From a virus, in IMG/VR virus record IMGVR_UViG_3300021141_000319, positions 1-41,440 of that record: 41,440 nucleotides of DNA. One strand, written 5' to 3'. The stretch's first letter is position 1. Each line of letters starts with the position of its first letter. Shown in pieces: positions 11,888 through 21,910 of this stretch. The position numbers and the translations under genes are program-made. The notes beneath the pieces are model-generated. The model saw only the letters and a program-made list of their open reading frames with translations, ran no database searches and was not told the origin of the DNA.

Positions 11888-13747
11888 GTGGCTGACAATA
11901 GTGCCGATATTGCCAAGAGAATCATCCTTGGTTGTGTAGCAGAGGGTATGACCATCGAGCAGGCTTGTGCCTCCGCTGGTAAATCCATTAAGACCTACGA
12001 GTACTACCGTCGCACCGATAAGGTCTTTACAGACAAAGTTGACCGAACACGGCTGGGTCTCAAAGACAAGAGCTTTGCAGCTTCCGATGTCCACGACTTA
12101 AACTTTGCTGAGTTCCGCCAGAAGTACCTACACTCCCGCACCTTCCCACATCAGCAGAATCTAATAGATGTAATCGAAGGCCGTGAACCTGGGTGGCTAC
12201 ACCCCAGTATGAAGTATGAAAAGGGTCTGGCTAATAACCGTATCCTTTTGAACATTCCGCCAAACCACGCCAAGTCTATGACCGTGACGATTGATTACGT
12301 CACGTGGCAGGTTTGTCAGAACCCTAACTTTCGTGTGCTGATTGTTTCCCAGACTCAGCAACTTGCAGCAGACTTTCTCTACGCCATCAAGCAACGCCTG
12401 ACTCATCCTAATTATGAAGCACTCCAACAGGCTTACGCTGCTGGCGTAGGGTTTAACTCTAAGTCTGCCTCGTGGCAGGCAACCCGTGTCACCTTCGGTG
12501 ATGAACTCCGTGAGTCATCTGAAAAGGACCCGAACATCGAAGCCGTCGGTATTGGTGGTCAGATCTACGGTAAGCGTGCAGATATGATTATCGTAGACGA
12601 TGCGGTGACATTAAAGAACGCCAACGAGTTTGAGAAGCAAATCCGTTGGTTGACCCAGGATGTGCGTTCTCGTCTTAACCCTACTGGTAAGTTGATTATC
12701 GTAGGTACCCGTGTTACCGCAGTTGACTTATACCGCGAGCTACGCTCCGAAGACCGCTACCCTGGTGGCTTGGTTCCGTGGACCTATCTTGCAATGCCAG
12801 CTTTATTAAAGACAGATGAAGACCCTGATAATTGGGAGACTCTCTGGCCAGCATCTGATGCTCCCTTTGACGGACAGACAGAATCAGATTTGAACGAAGA
12901 CGGCCTCTATCCTAGATGGAATGGTCGTAACCTTTACAACGAACGTCAAGCTATGGATGCATCTACTTGGGCGCTTGTCTATCAACAGCAAGACATCTCA
13001 GATGATGCCATCTTTGATCCAGTCTGCGTAAGAGGTGCTATTGATGGAATGCGTAAAGCAGGTCGTCTGGTTCCTGGTCACCCAGGCCATCCGCGTGATG
13101 TTAATGGCTTTTCTTTTATTTGTGGTCTTGACCCCGCTATGGTTGGTGATACAGCCGCCATTTGTTACGCTGTTGATCGCGCTACACATAAACGCTATAT
13201 CGTTGATGCTATTAAAATTACTAGGCCAACACCTGCTGCGATCCGTCAATTAATCTTTGACTGGACTTCCCTGTACTCACCTAGTGAGTGGATAGTAGAG
13301 AAGAATGCTTTTCAATCATTCCTTACGCAAGATGAGGGCATCCGCCAGAACCTTGCCTCACGGGGTGTGTTACTGCGAGAACACCATACTGGAACCAACA
13401 AGTGGGACTCCGGTTTCGGTGTTGCTTCTATGTCCACCTTGTTCGGCACAAAACAGTTCGACGGAAAGCACCACCGCGACAACCTTATTCACTTACCTTC
13501 TGACCAAACTGAAAACATCAAGGCGCTCATCGAGCAATTGATTACGTGGTCACCAACTACTAAAGGTAAGACCGATATGGTGATGGCACTGTGGTTCTGT
13601 GAGATCCGAGCACGTGAGATGCTCAACCAAGGATTACATCAAACCCACCATATGAAGAATCCTTTTCTATCTCGCTACGAGGTAGGCAAACGAACAGTTA
13701 TCAACATAGATGAACTGCTCGCAGAAAAAGATCGCACATTCATCTAA
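11888..13747 (+). CDS. terL: Terminase large subunit, with N-terminal HTH-like segment
   Basis: 619 residues, GTG start with AGGAG at 11878-11882. Residues about 122-130 (NIPPNHAKS) are the Walker A-type loop, MIIVDDA (233-239) is Walker B, and the C-terminal nuclease begins FICGLDPAMVGD with a metal-binding Asp near 415, continuing through IVEKNAFQ. It cuts and pumps DNA into the prohead at the portal. Residues 1-60 (IILGCVAEGMTIEQACASAGKSIKTYEYYRRTD) look like an HTH, similar to domains in small terminases. No separate small terminase gene was found. First gene of the late operon. Confidence 0.93.
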   Translation: MADNSADIAKRIILGCVAEGMTIEQACASAGKSIKTYEYYRRTDKVFTDKVDRTRLGLKDKSFAASDVHDLNFAEFRQKYLHSRTFPHQQNLIDVIEGREPGWLHPSMKYEKGLANNRILLNIPPNHAKSMTVTIDYVTWQVCQNPNFRVLIVSQTQQLAADFLYAIKQRLTHPNYEALQQAYAAGVGFNSKSASWQATRVTFGDELRESSEKDPNIEAVGIGGQIYGKRADMIIVDDAVTLKNANEFEKQIRWLTQDVRSRLNPTGKLIIVGTRVTAVDLYRELRSEDRYPGGLVPWTYLAMPALLKTDEDPDNWETLWPASDAPFDGQTESDLNEDGLYPRWNGRNLYNERQAMDASTWALVYQQQDISDDAIFDPVCVRGAIDGMRKAGRLVPGHPGHPRDVNGFSFICGLDPAMVGDTAAICYAVDRATHKRYIVDAIKITRPTPAAIRQLIFDWTSLYSPSEWIVEKNAFQSFLTQDEGIRQNLASRGVLLREHHTGTNKWDSGFGVASMSTLFGTKQFDGKHHRDNLIHLPSDQTENIKALIEQLITWSPTTKGKTDMVMALWFCEIRAREMLNQGLHQTHHMKNPFLSRYEVGKRTVINIDELLAEKDRTFI

Positions 13748-13757
13748 GGAGACAACA

Positions 13758-13955
13758 ATGCCAAATATGAAAAAGCCTGCAGTTAAGAAAACAGCAACTA
13801 AGGCACCTACAAAGAAGACACCTATGTCTCTTACAGGACCAGCAGCAGTAGAAGCGCTACAACGTCGTGTATCACCTGCTGGTGTTAGACAAGCAGAAGC
13901 TGGCGCTAAGAAGGCTATTGCTAAGAAATACCCAGGATTAACTAAAAAGAAGTAA
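13758..13955 (+). CDS. Small lysine-rich protein
   Basis: 65 residues from ATG 13758, directly after AAGGAGACAACA. A longer frame from 13710 lacks such a site. The first third is a Lys/Thr/Ala/Pro repeat (KKPAVKKTATKAPTKK) like histone H1-type tails, then a short helix, ending in KKYPGLTKKK. It lies between TerL and portal. Possibly a DNA-binding or head-associated basic peptide. Confidence 0.55.
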   Translation: MPNMKKPAVKKTATKAPTKKTPMSLTGPAAVEALQRRVSPAGVRQAEAGAKKAIAKKYPGLTKKK

Positions 13956-13965
13956 GGACCCCACA

Positions 13966-15726
13966 TTGTTATCAGTCAAAGAAGTTGACGCTAAGCTCGC
14001 ACGCTTACGTACTCGCTCATCAGCGCGAGATCAACGTATGCGTGATGTGCTCTCGGTGCGTCAGGGAGATATCTCTAAGGTATATCCTGCAATGTTTTCA
14101 GAGGACTATCCAAAGCCTCTGGTTGCAAACTTCATTGACGTCGCAGCTCGTGACTTAGCAGAAGCGATGGCACCACTGCCATCCTTTAACTGCTCAGCAA
14201 CCAATATGGTTTCAGATGCAGCACGTAAAGCAGCAGATACTAGAACTCGTATTGCAAACTTTTATGTAACAAACTCTGACCTACAACTGCAGATGTACAC
14301 AGCAGCAGACTGGTATAACACCTACGGTCTTGGTATTGGTATGGTTGAGATGGACTTTGAGGACAACAACCCTCGCATCCGTATGCTTAACCCATTCGGT
14401 ACCTACCCAGAGTTAGATCGTTATGGTCGCGTATTATCTGTCACACAGGTAATTGTTACCGATGCAGAGACATTAGCTGCACAGTACCCAGAGTATTACG
14501 ATTTAATTCTAGGTAAGAACCAGTACGCTCTTTCTTCTCCTTACATCTCAATGGTCAAGTACCACGACAAAGAACAAGATTTGCTGTACTTGCCAGAACG
14601 TAAGAATTTAGTTCTATCACGCACACCTAACATCTTAGGTAAGGCAATGGCATCTGTCGTAATGCGTTCATCCCTAGATGGTGAAGCGCGTGGACAGTTT
14701 GATGATGTTCTATCTGTACAGCTTGCTCGTGCTCGTTTTGCAGTATTGCAGATCCAAGCAGCAGAAAAATCCATCCAAGCACCTATTGCTATTCCACAGG
14801 ATGTGCAAGAGTTGGCACTTGGACCAGATGCAATTATGCGTTCTGCAAACCCACAAGGTATTCGTCGTGTTCCACTAGAGCTACCACCTGGAGTCTTCGC
14901 TGAATCCGGTGTGTTAGAACGCGAACTTCGTCTTGGTGCTCGTTATCCTGAATCTCGTTCAGGAGATATCAGTGCATCAGTAGTTACTGGTCGTGGTGTG
15001 CAAGCACTACAGGCTGGCTTTGATACACAGATCAAATCAGCGCAAGCACAGTTTGCTCGTATGTTCCAAGAACTTATCTCAGTTTGCTTTGAAGCAGATG
15101 AGAAAGTATTTGGTGGCATTCCAAAAACCATCAAGGGTTCAGATGATGGAACACCTTACGTTCTAAAGTACACACCATCTCGTGACATTAAGGGTGAGTA
15201 CGGCGTAGATGTACGCTACGGAATTATGTCTGGTATGGATCCAAACCGTGCCATCATTGCTTTACTACAAATGCGCTCAGACAAGCTCGTATCTCGTGAC
15301 TATGTACGTCGTGAGATTCCAATGGACTTGAATGTTACGCAGGAGGAACAACGTGTTGATATCGAAGAAATGCGCGATTCTTTGCGCGTGGCTGTTGCTC
15401 AGTATGCTCAAGCCATTCCTGCCCTTGCAGCGCAAGGCCAAGACCCTATTGAGATTATCACCCGCATTGCATCTGTTATCCAGGGTCGGCAAAAGGGCCA
15501 ATCGCTAGAGAGCACAATCGAAAAAGCATTTACACCAGAACCACCACCTCCAGCCCAAGAGATGCCACCTATGGCACCAGGTATGGAACAACAACTTCCA
15601 GCGGCAGGTGCGGCCCCCGCCCCAGCCTCAGCGCAACCTCCACAAGAACAAGGTGGTATGGCCCCTGCTGCTGGTCAACGTCCAGATATAGCCCAACTAC
15701 TAGCTGGTATCACCGGCGCAGCATAA
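13966..15726 (+). CDS. Portal protein
   Basis: 586 residues from a TTG with AAGGA upstream. Position right after terminase and size fit. The N-terminal helical part (FIDVAARDLAEAMAPLPSF), TAADWYNTYGLGIGMVEMDF and the LNPFGTYPELD loop are typical of portals of podovirus-like phages. ARYPESRSGDISASVVTGRGV and LQAGFDTQIKSAQAQFARM fit the stem and long helix. The last 60 residues are Pro/Ala/Gln/Met-rich and likely disordered. It forms the ring through which DNA enters and leaves. Confidence 0.85.
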   Translation: MLSVKEVDAKLARLRTRSSARDQRMRDVLSVRQGDISKVYPAMFSEDYPKPLVANFIDVAARDLAEAMAPLPSFNCSATNMVSDAARKAADTRTRIANFYVTNSDLQLQMYTAADWYNTYGLGIGMVEMDFEDNNPRIRMLNPFGTYPELDRYGRVLSVTQVIVTDAETLAAQYPEYYDLILGKNQYALSSPYISMVKYHDKEQDLLYLPERKNLVLSRTPNILGKAMASVVMRSSLDGEARGQFDDVLSVQLARARFAVLQIQAAEKSIQAPIAIPQDVQELALGPDAIMRSANPQGIRRVPLELPPGVFAESGVLERELRLGARYPESRSGDISASVVTGRGVQALQAGFDTQIKSAQAQFARMFQELISVCFEADEKVFGGIPKTIKGSDDGTPYVLKYTPSRDIKGEYGVDVRYGIMSGMDPNRAIIALLQMRSDKLVSRDYVRREIPMDLNVTQEEQRVDIEEMRDSLRVAVAQYAQAIPALAAQGQDPIEIITRIASVIQGRQKGQSLESTIEKAFTPEPPPPAQEMPPMAPGMEQQLPAAGAAPAPASAQPPQEQGGMAPAAGQRPDIAQLLAGITGAA

Positions 15727-15742
15727 CAAGAGGAGGTGTAAT

Positions 15743-15886
15743 ATGAACCAAGGATCACGTGCAGCAGCACCAATGTCAAAGCCAGTTGAAGGCAAGAAGG
15801 ATACCTCCAAGCCAGCAGGACCAGGCAAGGTAGTACCATCAATGATGCCAGCAGGACGACGCGGCAACGCAGTAAAAAAGGGATAA
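15743..15886 (+). CDS. Small basic protein, probable virion-associated
   Basis: 47 residues, ATG 15743 after a strong GAGGAGG. Low-complexity Lys/Pro/Gly/Ala (SKPVEGKKDTSKPAGPGK, then PAGRRGNAVKKG). Too short to be in most gene lists but with a better ribosome site than many larger genes here. Function unknown. Confidence 0.6.
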   Translation: MNQGSRAAAPMSKPVEGKKDTSKPAGPGKVVPSMMPAGRRGNAVKKG

Positions 15887-15915
15887 TGACTTTTTAATGA
15901 GAGGTGTACTGGGCG

Positions 15916-16131
15916 ATGAACGATGATAATTACATTCCTCGTCCAGTGCGCTTTCTCGATCTTGTTGTTGTAGGCGTAGGCTTTATACACAACATAGCAT
16001 CATCAATTGAAACCTTAACGGGTGAACTAATGGAATTAGCAATTTATCAATCAAATCATCTTACTCAAACCAATCGGGCTTGGGAAGATATGGCAGCAGA
16101 TTTAGAAAAATTAGAGGAGGACCAACAGTGA
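15916..16131 (+). CDS. Small protein with hydrophobic segment
   Basis: 71 residues from ATG 15916. GTG 15904, in frame, overlaps the likely ribosome site GAGGTG. Contains RFLDLVVVGVGFIHNIASSIETL, possibly an amphipathic or membrane helix, and an acidic coiled tail (MAADLEKLEEDQ). In the late operon between portal and virion genes. No family recognised. Confidence 0.55.
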   Translation: MNDDNYIPRPVRFLDLVVVGVGFIHNIASSIETLTGELMELAIYQSNHLTQTNRAWEDMAADLEKLEEDQQ

Positions 16132-16541
16132 GTATGATGAATCCACTGGCAGGACCAGCAGGTCCAGGCAAGTTCTCTACACGTACTGATAATTTACAAA
16201 TGGGTTCTATCGCATACGGCGAAGGCGTTGAGACACAGGCTATTAAGTCTGGTGCTCCGCTTGCACGTACACCTGGAGTTAGCGCATCAAATGCGCCTGC
16301 AGTTCCAACAGGAAGTACTCCTGGACTCTATGACAACACAGCATTTCCAGATAGAAACATTATGAATGGAACTGATGCAGGCCCAGGTGTAGGTTCAGAA
16401 GCATTGATGATGAATCAATCTCAACAAGGCGAATCAGACATTATTGCAAGATATATGCCAGCACTTGATGCAATGGCATCAGCTCCAGATGCTCCACAAT
16501 CATTTAGAATTTTTGTGCGCTCATTACAGGGGAATATGTGA
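16128..16541 (+). CDS. Hypothetical late protein, probable virion component
   Basis: 137 residues from GTG 16128, seven bases after GAGGAGG. The longer frame from 16080 lacks this. The chain is rich in Gly, Pro, Ala, Ser and Met (PLAGPAGPGKFSTRTDNL, AYGEGVETQAI) with a C-terminal helix (MPALDAMASAPDAPQSFRIFVRSL). Probably a mostly disordered structural or head-interior protein. Its stop overlaps the next GTG. Confidence 0.6.
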   Translation: MSMMNPLAGPAGPGKFSTRTDNLQMGSIAYGEGVETQAIKSGAPLARTPGVSASNAPAVPTGSTPGLYDNTAFPDRNIMNGTDAGPGVGSEALMMNQSQQGESDIIARYMPALDAMASAPDAPQSFRIFVRSLQGNM

Positions 16542-16684
16542 AGCAATTTGTTAAAGATGTTACAGCGTTTGTTGATGCACTAGGTTATGACCATCCAGGT
16601 ATCGTCCTTTCGCTTGCACAAATTCCTTGGGAATCAGATTACGACAGAGATGGTTTTATAGATTACCTGACACGGGAGGCATAA
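16538..16684 (+). CDS. Hypothetical 48-residue protein
   Basis: GTG 16538 overlaps the preceding TGA (GTGA). Product MKQFVKDVTAFVDALGYDHP, then IPWESDYDRDGFIDYL, an acidic loop of EF-hand appearance (DYDRDGFID), followed three bases later by the start of the giant gene. The resemblance to a calcium loop is visual only. Confidence 0.55.
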   Translation: MKQFVKDVTAFVDALGYDHPGIVLSLAQIPWESDYDRDGFIDYLTREA

Positions 16685-16687
16685 TCT

Positions 16688-19600
16688 GTGCCTAACTATT
16701 GGGATATTGTTAAGAAAGCAATTAGCGATACTATTGGTAACGCAGTTGGTGCTGTTCCACAGGCAGGTATTTCTCTTGCTGGTGGTCTTGCTCAAAAGCA
16801 AGCAAGTCAATTAGCCCCTGGCGTAAGTGTCCCTAACATTGCAAACGAGCCTAAGCGCATTATTGGCGACATTGCTAATAATATGGCTACTAAAGCAGTT
16901 AATACTGCTACTAAGCCAGCAGAGGTAGTGCGTTTAGATACTGCATTTAACCTTGGTATGAAAGAGGTAGATCAATTCTATCAATGGGCATATCCAAAGG
17001 TATCTCAACCTGTTAGTACGGCTCTTCTTTCTAGTGCAGATTTTACTGCTGGTGAAGGTCTTAACCTTGTAAGCAATTGGAAACTTGCAAAACAAGTTAG
17101 CCCAGGACAGGCTTTTCTTGCACCTACAGCAGAATTATTTAATCCTGATTTTAATATTGCATCACCATCAGATCGTAAGAAAACATTTGTAGATAACGTT
17201 TTTGGAAAACTTACCAGTGGTGGTCTTGATGGACTTCTTAACTTTTTTGCAGATCCATTAGTTATCGGTGGCAAGGGCCTTAAGGTTGCACGTGAAGTTG
17301 GTCTTATTCGTCCTATTGAATCAGCAGAAGACATTGTTCGTCTTCGTTCAGAGCTTGACATCCACGGTATGTATGTCAAATCTAACGGTGTTGTTGGGCG
17401 CGAAACCCCAATGGGTGTAGTAGCTCAGCGTCTTGTTGGAAAGAACGCAGCAGAAGCTGCAGATGATGTCTTTATTAGAAAAACCACAAACCCTACCCTA
17501 ATGGCAGGACTTGTTGGTGAAGCTAATACCTATGAAGATGTGGCAAACTTTATTGCTGCTGCTGCTGGCGATACAAATTCACTAGCAAAAATTGCGGTTA
17601 CTCGTGCATCTATCGCTGATGAGATTCAACGCTCTCAAGATATCTTAGATCCTATTCAAAAGCGTTATAACACCATTGAGTGGGGCGCTGGAGTCAACAT
17701 TGAACAGCATCTTCCTACAGTTCAAGAGTATGATCGCTTAAACAGAGTCCTTGATGACCTTAAATTACGCGATACTAACCTAGAACGCGCTATGTCTGAG
17801 GGTATTGGTGACTATCGCGTCATCAATGAGTACACATCAGCAGCCGATGTTAACTTATTTAACAAAAATATTGGCGTAGCAGTTGAGAAGGCACGTGCTA
17901 AGGCATCTGACCTATACCACGATTTTAGTTTCTACACAGAAACATTCCAAAAGTCTCCATACACTCGCCCAGTTGTAGTTATTCAGGCAGCATTTAACAA
18001 ATTGCCACGTGGTATCGTCCGTATTGACGGCGGTCCTGTAGCAGATTCATACAACGAAATCAAATATGCCCTTAATTCTGTCAAGCCATTACGCGATATG
18101 AGATATATCGAAACTAAAAATGAACTTGCCAGAGATTATATGAATGCTCGCAACGCTACTGAACGTATGGCTGCAGTTGAAAACATTGAATCAGAACTTG
18201 CTGATATTATTGCGCTTGAAAATGGTTTAACCGTTGATGAAGCACAGCGTTGGTACAAGGTCTATGGCAGTGTCCGTCGCGGAATGATGGATAGTTTCTC
18301 ACAACACGGCTTTTGGGTAGATGAAGCAGAGAAGTTAGTTACTTCTCCATTCTGGAAATCTGAAATGCCTAACGTAGTCCCTATGATGGACTTTAATGAC
18401 TTTGATAAGTTCCTTAAAATTTACAAGAATGTTCGTCCTTTGGGAGAAAAGGCTACAGAGGCAGCACTTAAAGCACGTCAAGCAACTGGCGAAATAGAAG
18501 ATATGTTAGATTTTGCTAACTCTTTATTTAAGGCTTCTGTTCTTACACGTATGGGTTACCCAATTCGTAACACAATTGATGGTCAACTTCGTGCAGCATT
18601 AGCACTAGGTGCTCTTGCTAAAACAGATGGTATGATTAAAAATCTAGCATCTAATACTAGGACTCGTGCAGTTAAAGCTACAAACTTTTTTGAAGAAACA
18701 ATTGGCCTAGAAAACCCAAGTCAATTACGTGACCAAATTGGTAAGTTAGTAACTCAGCGCAGCCAGACTATTGATGTGCGTAATAGCATATTAAATGAGG
18801 TTACTCCTACTCAATATTATGCTGGTGCTGCAGGTACATTTGGCAAGCCAGTTGATCCAGGAATGGTTGAACTTGCTCTAGCATCTAAGACAAAGCCTTT
18901 ACTAACACAGAAGCAGCGTGATGCTTACTTTGAGTTAAGCAAGAAGCAAAAAGAACAAAAGGGTCTTTTGTTTGGTGCTGACAAAGATAAGTTCAAGGAC
19001 ATACAAGCCAAGGCTTATGGTCAGTATGTACGTCAAGAGGTAGTTCCAAATCTTCCTAAAGGCACAACTTTAGTATATGCAGATTTCCCTAGCGGAAAAG
19101 TTTTCTACAAGATTCCTGGAAAGCAAACCCGTTTACCAAAGGGCGCAATTCCAGATATTCAAACACGTAAAGGTCTACCTTCTTCTATTTTAGCAGATGA
19201 GTTAGAGTCATCTGGTAAGTTTAAGATGCGTGCTAAGGGTCCAATTGAGCAACCTGATATCCGTGTTATTACTTCATATGAGATTTCTAAGGGAATGAAC
19301 TATGAAGATATTGCTGATCTTCTAGGCGAACAGCAAATGAACCGCATCCGTACTTACCAGGATATGGTTGATAAGTATGACAACGAGATTCTTGACAAGA
19401 TCGTTCAATCACAGAAGCTAGCGACACGTCGTTCTGAACTCAAGATTGTACGTTCAGGTGAAGGACAAGATCTTTATACATCGCCGTCTGGTGTAAAGAT
19501 TGAAGCTAATGGAGCATTTGCAGGTCCTAATGGAATCTTGCATCGTCAAGATGCAGCAAGCGATAACACGCTTAACTGGATGACAGAAGGACAAACTTAT

Positions 19601-21910
19601 CTTTCGTACGATGCTATGAAGGGTATTGAATCACGCAGTTACGCAGGAAGGTTGAGCGAAACTCGTACAGTAGTTCAGCCTACTGATCCTCAATACTTCA
19701 ATGAGATGTCAGTATTTGCTAATCGTATCTTGCGCCAAGACCAACTTGCTATGCGTATTCTTCAGGGAGAAGGCGATAGTGAAATCGCTGGATGGTTACG
19801 TCGTGATGGTAAATTTTACTTACGTGAAATTAATGCTGATGTTGCTTCGGATCAAATTAGATCTCATATCTCAGAGGCACGTTCCCGTATTTACAAACTG
19901 TTTCCAGATCAGCAAATGCGAGCACTTATTGCACGTGAGGAATTAACTCCAGAACAGTTTGATGCTTTGATGCGTGGTGCTCCAAATCTTGCACCTATTG
20001 CTGGACGTTCCTTTGTTGATGACACATTACGTTACGATAAAGGAATTATCAAAAGCTCTATCAATACTGCTATATCAGGAATCTTCAAAGCTATTGGTTC
20101 TACACCTGAAAACAATCTTGTAGCGTGGCCTTTTTATGAAAGACTTTACAAGAAGAATCTTCAAAATGAGATTAATATTGCAGAAGGATTGGGCAAGAAC
20201 CTTCAAGATCCTCAATTAATTATTCAGTTACAACGTACTGCACATTCAGCATCACGTCAAACTGTTAATGAAACTTTGTACCGTATGACAAACAATACCG
20301 GTATTTCAACAACAATGCGTTTCTTGGTTCCATTCTTTAATGCACAGTACAACGCTGTTAAGGTTTACGGAAAGTTCTTCCTTCAAGATCCTTCACGTAT
20401 TGCCCGTGCCTCACAGATTTGGAATCTTCCCAACCGTATTGCTACAGTCGTAGACCAAGAAGGCAATGAAGTTCCAGCAGGAACACCACCTTCAGTCCAA
20501 CAATATCTTCTATTTACAATTCCAGAAGGTGTACAAGGAAGATGGGGTATCCCAAAGGGATATCAGATATCTATTCCTAAGAACAGTCTTAACGTATTCT
20601 TGACAGGAGAAAACCCTCTTGTTCCTTCATTTGGAATACCTGTAACTCTTCCAGTATCAATGTTTGCTAATGATCGTCCAGATCGTGTTGATAGTGCAAA
20701 GAAGTTTTTAATAGAGTTTACTGGCGAAACAACAGCTAACGTTATTATGAATAGCCTTCTGCCATTTGGTAAAGCGCCAGCAGATCCTTGGAAGTTATTA
20801 CTTCCAGCAGCAGGTCAAAAGTATGCTGCATTACAAAGTGGCTTAGATGACACTACCTTTGCAAATGCGGTTGGAAGCGCTATGAAGACTCAGTATTATG
20901 AGTGGGATCAAAATGGACGCCAAGGTCCACAACCTGACTTTGCAGATGCTGTTATCTTAGCAAAGCAATTGTACAAGATTCGCATAGGCGTTAACTTGTC
21001 ATTGCCGTTTACATTTACATTCCGTCCTGAGTGGCAACCAATTATTGATGACTACCGTCGTGCTTTGCAAGACCCAAAAGTTGGCAAGACAAAGGTTGAC
21101 GAGTACATACTTTCTAAGTATGGTGATATTGGTTATGTTATGACTGCACCTAGCAGCAAGAACACAACTAACTTGCTTACAACGTCAGGCGCTGTAGTAA
21201 ACCAGCGTAAGTATAACGCCCTACTTGGCGAAATGGATAAACTAAATACTCCAGGTTTAGTTGGATTTATTGCTAACTTTGGCAACAACCAAGATAAGTA
21301 CTCAGAAGCAGCAGCAAACTACTTCCGTGATAGAACAGTACGCCCTGGTGGACAGATTAAATACACTGAGCGCCGTGCCACTGAAGACATTCTAGTTGAT
21401 CGTCAGGAAAGCCTTGGCTGGAACTATTACGAAAAGTTCTCAAAGCAACGCGATGCAGCTCTTGCCCAGTATGGAATCAAGAGTGTAAATTCAGAGGCTG
21501 CTCGACAGCTAGGAATTACAGATGCTTGGGAGCAAGCAGTTCAGTCTATTAAAAATTATTTACCTGCTTGGACAGAAGCATACGATAACTCTGTAGGTGA
21601 CTTTACAAAAACCAAGCGTTATGTCAAGGGTCTTCTTAAGATAACTCAAGATAAAAAGTGGATGGGTCAGTACGGTAAAACAAACACAATGCAGGCAGTT
21701 TCTGATTATGTTCTTAATCGTGATTATCTGACTCGTGAAATTGCAAACCGTAAAGCAAATCTAGGTACACAAGGTCTTTCAGATCCAGCCAATGCTGATC
21801 TTAAAGATCAGTGGGATGAATACATTTTACAGATGAAATTATGGGATAATGGATTCGGTGATTTCTACACACGCTACTTAGAAAACGACAACTATGAGGT
21901 GATTGACTAA
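16688..21910 (+). CDS. Giant 1740-residue putative internal virion/ejection protein
   Basis: By far the longest gene. The GTG start is four bases after the previous stop. The N-terminus has small amphipathic segments (AVGAVPQAGISLAGGLAQ). Long helical, charged regions follow. Near the C-terminal third, TGISTTMRFLVPFFNAQYNAVKVYGKF is a hydrophobic/aromatic stretch seen in large phage polyvalent or ejection-type proteins. Further motifs (ARSRIYKLFPDQQMRALI) are helical. No enzymatic motif could be assigned by eye. Its place between portal and scaffold genes, followed by three more unassigned late proteins, is where podoviruses keep internal core proteins delivered into the cell with DNA. A tape-measure role is less likely since no tail tube genes are seen. 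Confidence 0.7.
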   Translation: MPNYWDIVKKAISDTIGNAVGAVPQAGISLAGGLAQKQASQLAPGVSVPNIANEPKRIIGDIANNMATKAVNTATKPAEVVRLDTAFNLGMKEVDQFYQWAYPKVSQPVSTALLSSADFTAGEGLNLVSNWKLAKQVSPGQAFLAPTAELFNPDFNIASPSDRKKTFVDNVFGKLTSGGLDGLLNFFADPLVIGGKGLKVAREVGLIRPIESAEDIVRLRSELDIHGMYVKSNGVVGRETPMGVVAQRLVGKNAAEAADDVFIRKTTNPTLMAGLVGEANTYEDVANFIAAAAGDTNSLAKIAVTRASIADEIQRSQDILDPIQKRYNTIEWGAGVNIEQHLPTVQEYDRLNRVLDDLKLRDTNLERAMSEGIGDYRVINEYTSAADVNLFNKNIGVAVEKARAKASDLYHDFSFYTETFQKSPYTRPVVVIQAAFNKLPRGIVRIDGGPVADSYNEIKYALNSVKPLRDMRYIETKNELARDYMNARNATERMAAVENIESELADIIALENGLTVDEAQRWYKVYGSVRRGMMDSFSQHGFWVDEAEKLVTSPFWKSEMPNVVPMMDFNDFDKFLKIYKNVRPLGEKATEAALKARQATGEIEDMLDFANSLFKASVLTRMGYPIRNTIDGQLRAALALGALAKTDGMIKNLASNTRTRAVKATNFFEETIGLENPSQLRDQIGKLVTQRSQTIDVRNSILNEVTPTQYYAGAAGTFGKPVDPGMVELALASKTKPLLTQKQRDAYFELSKKQKEQKGLLFGADKDKFKDIQAKAYGQYVRQEVVPNLPKGTTLVYADFPSGKVFYKIPGKQTRLPKGAIPDIQTRKGLPSSILADELESSGKFKMRAKGPIEQPDIRVITSYEISKGMNYEDIADLLGEQQMNRIRTYQDMVDKYDNEILDKIVQSQKLATRRSELKIVRSGEGQDLYTSPSGVKIEANGAFAGPNGILHRQDAASDNTLNWMTEGQTYLSYDAMKGIESRSYAGRLSETRTVVQPTDPQYFNEMSVFANRILRQDQLAMRILQGEGDSEIAGWLRRDGKFYLREINADVASDQIRSHISEARSRIYKLFPDQQMRALIAREELTPEQFDALMRGAPNLAPIAGRSFVDDTLRYDKGIIKSSINTAISGIFKAIGSTPENNLVAWPFYERLYKKNLQNEINIAEGLGKNLQDPQLIIQLQRTAHSASRQTVNETLYRMTNNTGISTTMRFLVPFFNAQYNAVKVYGKFFLQDPSRIARASQIWNLPNRIATVVDQEGNEVPAGTPPSVQQYLLFTIPEGVQGRWGIPKGYQISIPKNSLNVFLTGENPLVPSFGIPVTLPVSMFANDRPDRVDSAKKFLIEFTGETTANVIMNSLLPFGKAPADPWKLLLPAAGQKYAALQSGLDDTTFANAVGSAMKTQYYEWDQNGRQGPQPDFADAVILAKQLYKIRIGVNLSLPFTFTFRPEWQPIIDDYRRALQDPKVGKTKVDEYILSKYGDIGYVMTAPSSKNTTNLLTTSGAVVNQRKYNALLGEMDKLNTPGLVGFIANFGNNQDKYSEAAANYFRDRTVRPGGQIKYTERRATEDILVDRQESLGWNYYEKFSKQRDAALAQYGIKSVNSEAARQLGITDAWEQAVQSIKNYLPAWTEAYDNSVGDFTKTKRYVKGLLKITQDKKWMGQYGKTNTMQAVSDYVLNRDYLTREIANRKANLGTQGLSDPANADLKDQWDEYILQMKLWDNGFGDFYTRYLENDNYEVID

